Source of the DNA: Planomonospora_B alba
GTDB taxonomy: Bacteria; Actinomycetota; Actinomycetes; Streptosporangiales; Streptosporangiaceae
Assembly: GCF_039534085.1 (NCBI RefSeq)
Contig: NZ_BAAAUT010000043.1
Span: forward strand, 1-64,000
Reading direction: 5' to 3'
DNA length: 64,000 bases
Shown: positions 1 through 6,274 of the stretch, piece by piece
Numbering within the stretch: position 1 is the first letter of the stretch
Layout: every line of letters begins with the position of its first letter
Notes under the pieces: model-generated
The model's input: only the letters and a program-made list of their open reading frames with translations
Databases searched by the model: none
What the model was told of the DNA's origin: nothing
Program-made: the position numbers and the translations under genes

Positions 1-61
<61 letters not shown>

Positions 62-105
62 ACGGGCGGGCTCCGGGAGACACGGACCGCCGACGAAAGG
101 CGATC

Positions 106-1197
106 ATGAAAAACCCACGTGCGCTCTTCGCCATGCTGCTCCTGGCCGCCATGGCCCTGACCGGCTGCGCCCGGCCGGCGGCCGGCCCCGGTGAGGAGCC
201 CGCGGGTTCCGGCGGCGGGGTGGCCACCGGCTCCGACGGGGCCGCCGCCGCCTCTCCGCCGTCGAGGATCGGCCGCGGAGTCCCTGACGCCGACCCGTCG
301 CTGCGGGCTCCGGAGCCCGGACAGGGCCCCGGCGTGCCCGCGCCCCGGGGCGGCTCCGGTGAGACGGGGCCGGTCGACGGGCTCGGCCTGCCGCTGCCGG
401 TGCTGCTCGTGCTGGGCGCGGGGATCCTCCTCCTGGCCGCGGCCGTCGCGCTCTACCTGTGGCGGCGGGACCGGGGCCCCGCGCCCGCCGCCGCGGCCCC
501 CTGGCAGGGCGGTCCCGGACCGGCGCCCGCCGTGCCCCCTACAGGTCCCATCCCCTCCGCGGCCGTGCCTCCCACCGGGCCCATCCCGCCCGGAGCCGTA
601 CCCGCGACCTCCCCCGTACCCCCCACCGGACCCATCTCCCCCGCCGCCATGCCCGCCACCGGGCCCATCCCGCCCGGAGCCGTACCCGCTCCGCCGGCAC
701 CCGCCGGACCGCCCGCGGCCGGCGTCTCCCCGGTGCCCCCGGCATCTCCGGCGCCCCCGTCTCCGGAGGCGTCCGGGGCCGACCCGCTGGCCGACGCCCT
801 GGCCGAGGTCGCCCGGAGCGGGATCAGCTCCGCACTCGCCCAGCGGGTGGAGCGCCTGTTCGCCGACGGCCATCCGGGGCGGCAGGCGCTCATCGACGCC
901 TGCATCGACTGCCGGGACCAGGTCGAGGAGCGTCACCCCCACCTGTCCGGCCTGCTGCTGGACGGGCTGAACCGGGCGGGCGTCCGGGAGATCGTCGCCG
1001 ACGGGGAGCGTTTCGACCCCCGTCGGCACGAGGCGTTCGGCACGGAGCCGACCGACCGGCCGGAGCTGCACGACACGGTCGCCGAGACCGTCAAGCGGGG
1101 GTACGCCGACGGTGACCACGTCATCCGGGTGCCGCAGGTGGCCGTCTACCGGCACGGGCCGGCCGCGGGCGGGACGACGGGGGTGGTGGCCCCGTGA
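106..1197 (+). CDS. Membrane-anchored protein with C-terminal GrpE-like domain
   Basis: This 363-residue protein starts at ATG 106 behind an AAAGG ribosome site. Residues 1-21 form a lipoprotein signal with an LTGC lipobox (Cys21). A low-complexity stalk follows, then one strong transmembrane helix (about 96-119) ending in RRDR, then a Pro-rich spacer (140-225) with repeated VPPTGPIP units. Residues 225-350 resemble GrpE, the nucleotide exchange factor of Hsp70: a helical stretch and then the beta domain, seen in GERFDPRRHEA (300-310) and RGYADGDHVIRVPQVAV (331-347). The positive-inside rule places the GrpE part in the cytoplasm. Fusion of a lipobox, a membrane helix and GrpE is odd. An Hsp70-like gene lies 5 kb away, so I infer it recruits that chaperone to the membrane. 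The GrpE call rests on motif recognition only. Confidence 0.7.
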   Translation: MKNPRALFAMLLLAAMALTGCARPAAGPGEEPAGSGGGVATGSDGAAAASPPSRIGRGVPDADPSLRAPEPGQGPGVPAPRGGSGETGPVDGLGLPLPVLLVLGAGILLLAAAVALYLWRRDRGPAPAAAAPWQGGPGPAPAVPPTGPIPSAAVPPTGPIPPGAVPATSPVPPTGPISPAAMPATGPIPPGAVPAPPAPAGPPAAGVSPVPPASPAPPSPEASGADPLADALAEVARSGISSALAQRVERLFADGHPGRQALIDACIDCRDQVEERHPHLSGLLLDGLNRAGVREIVADGERFDPRRHEAFGTEPTDRPELHDTVAETVKRGYADGDHVIRVPQVAVYRHGPAAGGTTGVVAP

Positions 1198-1286
1198 ATC
1201 CCACGACGGACCCCACGGCGGACCCCGCGGCGGACCCGGCGACGAGTGGTCCCGCGGCGGCTCCCACGGGCCGCGCGGCGCGCCGC

Positions 1287-1835
1287 TCAGACCTCGGCGA
1301 GCTCGGCCTGCAGCCGCTTCCTGGCGCGGTGGATCCACACCCGCACCGTGTTGAGCGGCACTCCGAGCGCGGACGCCGTCTGCTCGTAGGTGAGCCCTCC
1401 CGCCCACAGCAGGAGCGCCTCCCGGTGGGACTCCGGCAGCACGGTCAGCGCCCGGCGCAGGTCGGACATCTCCGCGACGGTGTCCTCGAAGGGGCCGGCC
1501 ACCGCCGTCTCCTCCTCCACCTCGGAGAAGAGCACCCCTCCGGGGGAACGGCGCCGGATCACCGCCCGGGACGCGTTGCGCGCGATGGCGAGCACCCAGA
1601 CCCGGAACGGCGCCCGGCCCGCGAAGGCGCCCAGGCCCTTCCACGCCGCCAGTTGCGTATCCTGCAGCGCGTCGAGCGCGTCGGCGCGGTTGCCGGTCAG
1701 GTGGTAGCAGACCCCGAAGGCCTGGCGCTGCGCCGTCGACCACAGCGCGGCGAAGGCGGCCTCGTCACCCGCCCGCGCCGCGGACAGGAGAAGACTCTCG
1801 TCCTCTGCGATATCGCTCAACGACCCGCTCGTCAT
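1287..1835 (-). CDS. ECF-type RNA polymerase sigma factor
   Basis: The 182-residue product has the two-domain layout of extracytoplasmic-function sigma factors. Region 2 (about residues 20-85) includes DALQDTQLAAWKGL and the core-binding WVLAIARN segment. Region 4 (about 125-178) carries the helix-turn-helix LTYEQTASALGVPLNTVRVWIHRARKRL. The start is ATG 1835 with a GGGAGAG ribosome site. No zinc anti-sigma gene lies next to it. It is divergent from the small acidic protein and dynamin genes, so it probably controls them or the GrpE-like gene, but this is inferred from position only. The 89 bases between it and the GrpE-like stop contain imperfect GGACCCC(A/G)CGGC repeats. Confidence 0.93.
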   Translation of the reverse strand: MTSGSLSDIAEDESLLLSAARAGDEAAFAALWSTAQRQAFGVCYHLTGNRADALDALQDTQLAAWKGLGAFAGRAPFRVWVLAIARNASRAVIRRRSPGGVLFSEVEEETAVAGPFEDTVAEMSDLRRALTVLPESHREALLLWAGGLTYEQTASALGVPLNTVRVWIHRARKRLQAELAEV

Positions 1836-1912
1836 CGGTCACGCTCTCTCCCGAGTTGTAATCCGACCAATGACACCACGCCGCACGATTGCCCGGTATG
1901 AGGTAGCTCGCC
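1836..1912. promoter_or_regulatory. Divergent promoter region, sigma factor / GTPase operon
   Basis: A 77-bp, less GC-rich gap between divergent genes must hold both promoters. A GAGG ribosome site at 1900-1903 serves ATG 1913. I could not assign -35 and -10 boxes with confidence. Confidence 0.5.
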
Positions 1913-2308
1913 ATGATATTGGACCGTAACAATACGGAAGCCGGTTCAGCCGGAAACGAGTCGGACGACTTCGCTGAGCTGCGTCGATTCCTCTTCGGGT
2001 CCGTCCCGGAGCCGACCGGGGAAGAGAGCCGGAACATGTTCGCGCGGACGTTCTCCGCCGAGGACGCCGACCTGTCCCTGCTGCCCGAGCCGGACGCGTT
2101 CGACCACGTCCCCGAGGACGGCCCGGCACCGGACGACGCCGGCTCCGGGCCCTTCGGCGCCGACGGCACGGACGGCGCGCAGGACCCCTGGGAGTCCTCC
2201 GGCGCCGACGGTGACCCGTACACGCCGGACGGCGACCACGGCGACCACGGCGACCACGGTGGCCATGACGACCACGAGGACTGGGACGTCTTCGGCGGTG
2301 ACGTGTGA
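1913..2308 (+). CDS. Small acidic protein heading the dynamin-like operon, function unknown
   Basis: I do not recognise this 131-residue protein. It is strongly acidic, with no membrane segment and no signal peptide. The N-terminal 55 residues look foldable (DDFAELRRFLFGSVPEP, then NMFARTFSAEDADL). The rest is low-complexity Asp/Glu/Gly/Pro and ends in a His-Asp run (DHGDHGDHGGHDDHEDWDVF) that could bind metal or a basic partner. Its TGA overlaps the GTG start of the next gene by four bases (GTGA), so translation is probably coupled to the GTPases. Position recalls IniB ahead of IniA/IniC in mycobacteria, but I see no IniB sequence likeness. Confidence 0.75.
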   Translation: MILDRNNTEAGSAGNESDDFAELRRFLFGSVPEPTGEESRNMFARTFSAEDADLSLLPEPDAFDHVPEDGPAPDDAGSGPFGADGTDGAQDPWESSGADGDPYTPDGDHGDHGDHGGHDDHEDWDVFGGDV

Positions 2309-4155
2309 CGCCCTCCCCCACCGAGCTCCTCCGCAGGCTGTGCGACACCACCGCGGCCAAGCTCGCCGGGGCGCAGCTGCGCGAGCGCGTCGCGCACGTG
2401 CGCGCCGGCCTCGACGCGCCGCTGCGGATCGCCGTGGCGGGCGCGGTCAGCAGCGGGAAGTCCACTCTGGTGAACGCGCTGCTGGGACTGCCGGTCGCCC
2501 CGGTGGACGCGGGCGAGTGCACCTTCGTCGTCACCCAGTACGAGTACGGCGCCGACGACGGGCTCATCACGATCGAGCTGACCGACGGCACCACGGCCCG
2601 CTCCCGGCTGCTGCCCGGCCACCGGCTCCCCTCCGAGCTCGGCGTCGAGGTGTCCCGGATCCGGCGCCTGCGCGTCTCGCTCAACCTGCCGTCTCTGCGC
2701 ACGGTCACCATCATCGACACCCCCGGCATGAACACGGTGACGGCCGTCAACGAGCAGGCCGCCCGGAGCATGCTGTTCGGTTCCGGGGAGGAGGACGACC
2801 GGGCGCAGGCCATGATCTACGTCCTGCGGTACGTCCAGAAGTTCGACGACACCACCCTCGCCGAGTTCCGCGCGCTGACCGGCGCGTCCGGCATGAGCTG
2901 CGTCAACACCCTCGCCGTGCTCGGCCAGGTCGACCGGCGCGGCGACGAGGAGGACCCCTGGCCGACCGCCCGGCGGCTGGCCGCCCAGGGCTACGCCGAC
3001 CTGCGCACCGCCGTCTTCGACGTGGTCCCGGTGATCGGCCTGCTGGCCGAGACCGCGCGGGCCCGCCCGCTGGACGCCGAGGAGTTCAAGGCCCTGTCGG
3101 CGCTGGCCGGCATGGACCCGGACGACCTGGAGGACTACCTCCTCGACCTGGAGGACTTCCGTACCGCGCCCGACCTGCCGGTCCCCGCCGAGGTGCGGCA
3201 CCGCCTGGTGGAGCGGCTGCACCGCTACGGCATCCGCGCCGCGGCGGACGCGCTGCGCCGGGGCGAGGCCGCCGACCCCGACACGCTCGCGGCCTGCCTG
3301 CTGCAGCGCTCGGGCTACGCCTCCGCGGGCAGGGCGGCGACCGGTTCGGTGGCGGCGGGCATCGCCCACTTCGCCCGCCGGGCCGACCAGCTGAAGGCGC
3401 TCGACGCCCTGACCCGGCTGCGCCGCATCGCCCGCACGCCCGCGCTCGGTTCGGACCGCGCCACCCTGGACGCGCTGGCCGCCCAGCTCGACGAGAACCG
3501 GCCGATCGCGGCCGCCCTCGGCGGCCTGCGGATCTTCTCCGCCGCCGAGGCGCTCGGCCGGGGCACGCTGGTGCTGAACGAGGAGATGACCGCCGAACTG
3601 CTCCGCCTGGCCCGCCACGACGACCCCGCCGGCCAGCTCGGCCTGCCCGCGGGCGCCACACCGCAGGAGATCGCCGCGGCGGCCACGGCGGCGTCGACGC
3701 GCTGGCGCGCGATCGCCATGATGAACGAGGGCCGCACCGCCGGGCACCGGGCCAGGGACGTGCTGACGGTCCTGGAGGACATGGTGACCGCGGCCCTGGA
3801 CGGCGCCGCCTCCGGGCCCGCCGCGGGAGCCGGGGGCGCGGCACCGCTCCCGCCGGTCAGGGTGGACGCCGCCGCGGTGGAGACCCTGCGCACCTGCCCG
3901 CTGGTCCCGGCCGACGACCGGCGGGCGCTGGAGCTGCTGCTGACCGGGACCGAGCTGGCGGTCCAGCTCGGCGCGCCGCCCGGCAGCCCGCACGCCGAGA
4001 TCGCCGGCTACGCCGCCGCGCTCGGCGCCCGCTTCCGCGTGCTGACCCACCGCCCGCTCTCGCTGCGGCAGCGGCGGGCCGCGGAGCGGATCTGCGACGT
4101 CTACGAGGAGATCTGGGCGCGCCACCACGGCGGCGCGCGAGAGGAGAGAGCATGA
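2305..4155 (+). CDS. Dynamin-like GTPase, IniC-type
   Basis: This 616-residue protein belongs to the bacterial dynamin-like GTPases. The P-loop GAVSSGKS lies at 46-53, the switch I threonine is in GECTFVVT (70-77), and the G3 motif DTPG is at 138-141. The usual G4 motif (N/T)KxD is replaced by GQVD (207-210), so guanine specificity may be altered. A long helical stalk follows, with no clear membrane hairpin. Dynamin-like proteins bend or fuse membranes; tandem bacterial pairs usually work together, one copy lacking the membrane paddle. GTG start 2305 overlaps the upstream stop, and its TGA overlaps ATG 4152 of the second GTPase, so three genes form one coupled operon. Confidence 0.85.
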   Translation: MTPSPTELLRRLCDTTAAKLAGAQLRERVAHVRAGLDAPLRIAVAGAVSSGKSTLVNALLGLPVAPVDAGECTFVVTQYEYGADDGLITIELTDGTTARSRLLPGHRLPSELGVEVSRIRRLRVSLNLPSLRTVTIIDTPGMNTVTAVNEQAARSMLFGSGEEDDRAQAMIYVLRYVQKFDDTTLAEFRALTGASGMSCVNTLAVLGQVDRRGDEEDPWPTARRLAAQGYADLRTAVFDVVPVIGLLAETARARPLDAEEFKALSALAGMDPDDLEDYLLDLEDFRTAPDLPVPAEVRHRLVERLHRYGIRAAADALRRGEAADPDTLAACLLQRSGYASAGRAATGSVAAGIAHFARRADQLKALDALTRLRRIARTPALGSDRATLDALAAQLDENRPIAAALGGLRIFSAAEALGRGTLVLNEEMTAELLRLARHDDPAGQLGLPAGATPQEIAAAATAASTRWRAIAMMNEGRTAGHRARDVLTVLEDMVTAALDGAASGPAAGAGGAAPLPPVRVDAAAVETLRTCPLVPADDRRALELLLTGTELAVQLGAPPGSPHAEIAGYAAALGARFRVLTHRPLSLRQRRAAERICDVYEEIWARHHGGAREERA

Positions 4156-6098
4156 CGACCCCCGACCCGAACAGCCCCGTGACCCGGTTGCTGCGCTACG
4201 CCAACGAGGTCCACGCGCTGGCGGGCCGGTGCGGCAGGAAGGACCTGGCGGAGGTGCTGGCCTCCTGCGCGGCGCGGTGGAAGGACGAGTGCACCGACAT
4301 CGTGGTCGCCGGGGCGCAGAAACGCGGCAAGAGCCGCCTGCTCAACACGCTCGTGGGCCACCCCGACCTGCTCCCGGTCGACGCCGACGTCGCCACCGAC
4401 TGCTTCCTGTCCGTACGGCGCGGCCCCCGCCTGACCGCCGTCGTGCACCGCAGCACCGACGCGGGCCCCGTCCAGACGCCGATCACCGTCGAGTCGATCC
4501 CCGACTACGCCTCGATGCGCGGGGACGCCGGCAGGCGGCGCGACGTCGTCAGCGTGGACATCACCCTCGACAACCCGCTCCTGGACGGCCTGCGGCTGCT
4601 CGACACCCCGGGCGTGGACAGTCTCACCGTGGGCCACCGGCAGGTGACCGTCGCCATGCTCCAGCGGGCCGACGCCCTGCTGTTCACGCTCAGCGCCCAG
4701 GACCAGCCGGTTCTCCGGCACGAGCTGGAGTTCCTGGCGGAGGCCGCCGAACGGGTCCAGGCGATCGCGTTCGTGCTGACCAAGGTGGAGGACTCCAACA
4801 ACTGGCGGGCGCTGATGGAGGAGAACCAGGCGCGCCTGCGGACCTTCGTCGCCCAGGCCGTCGCGGAGAACCCCGCCCGGGCGGAGACGCTCGAGCCGCT
4901 GCTGACCGCCCCGTGGATCCCGGTGAGCGCCAAGCTCGCCGAGGCCGCCGCGGCCAAGCGGCGCGAGGGGCGGCAGGAGCGGGCGGACGCGCTGCGGGCG
5001 CGCAGCGGCATGGACGTGCTGGAGCGGCACCTGCGCGCCTTCGCCGAGGGCCGGGAGTTCGCCCGGGGCGCCACGGTGGTCTCCGCCGCGCTCTCGGTGC
5101 TGGAGTCGCTGGCGGCCACGGCGCAGGACGACGTCGCCGCCGGCTCCGACGACGAGGGCGACGCCGCGGCCCGGCTCGCCCAGGTGGAGGCCGATCTGGA
5201 GGGTCTCAACGAGCTGACCGCCCGCCGCCGGGCGGGCGCGGTGGCCAACACCTTCCTCGGCCGCGAGGTGGCGGGGATCGTGGCGGCCCGGGTGGCCGAG
5301 ATCCGCCAGCCGTACGAGAACGCGATCACCGCGCTGAAGAAGCAGGACCAGGTCGACCGGTACATGGCGGAGCTGCCGATGAGCGTCCAGCGCTCGCTGG
5401 AGGCCGCCTGGTCGCAGATCGTCTACGACGTGGAGGTGCTGGCGCGGAACACGCTGGACGCCTTCGCCCGCGACCTCGGGCTGGACCCGGTCGCCTTCGC
5501 CGCCGACCGCGGCGCCATGCCCGTCCTCTCCCAGGTGGAGGTCAGGAAGGACGCCATGGCGGACGCGCCGGGCGAGGTGGACATGATCCGGGACGTGCTG
5601 CCCTCGGCCTCGATCGGCCTGTCCCTGGGCGGTTTCGCCGCGACCCTGCTCGGCCCGGTCGGTTTCATCCTGGTCGCCCCGGCCATCGGCGCCGCCATGT
5701 TCATGGGCCGGCGTTCCATGGAGAAGGTGCAGCGCAACCAGGCGGCCATCCGGACGGCGCTGCGCGACCAGTTCGCGGCGGTCTCCCGGGAGATGACGCT
5801 CGACCTGGAGCGCATGGTGGCGACCTGGCGGGTGAGCGTCGAGCAGGCGGCGGACGAGCACCTGATGCGGCGGCGCAAGGAGCTGGAGAGCAGGCGCGCC
5901 GAGCTGAAGGCCGCCTCCGCGCGCTCGGAGGCGGAGCGGAAGAAGGCGCGGGAGTCCGGGCAGGACCGGATCTCCGCGATCGGCACCCTCACCCGGCGCG
6001 GCCAGGAGCTGCGCAGGGAGCTCGCCACCGCGGTGGCGGCGCTGGGCGCGGGCCCGGCGTCCGCCCCGGCGGGCGCGGCGGCCCCCGCCGGCGGCTGA
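4152..6098 (+). CDS. Dynamin-like GTPase, IniA-type, with membrane hairpin
   Basis: The 648-residue product starts at ATG 4152 in an ATGA overlap. G1 is GAQKRGKS (54-61), G3 is DTPG (151-154), and a G4-like TKVED sits at 210-214 with Glu where Asp is usual. Near residues 480-520 is a long hydrophobic hairpin (SIGLSLGGFAATLLGPVGFILVAPAIGAA, cited in part), the expected membrane paddle. The C-terminal 100 residues are a charged coiled coil. Length and layout match mycobacterial IniA (about 640 residues), a membrane-fission dynamin induced by cell-wall drugs. I infer a heteromeric pair with the preceding GTPase, this one making the membrane contact. Confidence 0.86.
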   Translation: MTTPDPNSPVTRLLRYANEVHALAGRCGRKDLAEVLASCAARWKDECTDIVVAGAQKRGKSRLLNTLVGHPDLLPVDADVATDCFLSVRRGPRLTAVVHRSTDAGPVQTPITVESIPDYASMRGDAGRRRDVVSVDITLDNPLLDGLRLLDTPGVDSLTVGHRQVTVAMLQRADALLFTLSAQDQPVLRHELEFLAEAAERVQAIAFVLTKVEDSNNWRALMEENQARLRTFVAQAVAENPARAETLEPLLTAPWIPVSAKLAEAAAAKRREGRQERADALRARSGMDVLERHLRAFAEGREFARGATVVSAALSVLESLAATAQDDVAAGSDDEGDAAARLAQVEADLEGLNELTARRRAGAVANTFLGREVAGIVAARVAEIRQPYENAITALKKQDQVDRYMAELPMSVQRSLEAAWSQIVYDVEVLARNTLDAFARDLGLDPVAFAADRGAMPVLSQVEVRKDAMADAPGEVDMIRDVLPSASIGLSLGGFAATLLGPVGFILVAPAIGAAMFMGRRSMEKVQRNQAAIRTALRDQFAAVSREMTLDLERMVATWRVSVEQAADEHLMRRRKELESRRAELKAASARSEAERKKARESGQDRISAIGTLTRRGQELRRELATAVAALGAGPASAPAGAAAPAGG

Positions 6099-6101
6099 CC
6101 C

Positions 6102-6157
6102 GGGATCCCGGCACGGGGATCCCGGCACGGGGATCCCGGCACGGGGATCCCGGCACG
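6102..6157 (+). repeat. Four tandem copies of a 14-bp unit
   Basis: GGGATCCCGGCACG is repeated perfectly four times, beginning four bases after the GTPase stop and running into the terminator. Each unit contains the palindrome GGGATCCC, so alternative hairpins are possible. Confidence 0.95.
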
Positions 6158-6190
6158 GGGCCGGGCCCGCGGGAGCGGGCCCGGCCCCGT
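6155..6190. terminator. Bidirectional hairpin terminator
   Basis: A perfect 16-bp GC stem (6155-6170 with 6175-6190) closes a GGGA loop between the convergent GTPase and Hsp70-like genes. There is no U-tract, as is common in actinomycetes. Confidence 0.85.
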
Positions 6191-6274
6191 CGTGTCCTCG
6201 GGCCCGCGCCTGCGGGCCCGCGCCGCACGCGGCCGGTACCGCCGGGGACCCGCGCAGCGCGGGGACGCGGTCGC

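Noticed and set aside
2211..4151. Upstream extension of the second GTPase frame
   Set aside because: The frame is open, but this part lies out of frame over the first GTPase gene; ATG 4152 in the ATGA overlap is the real start.
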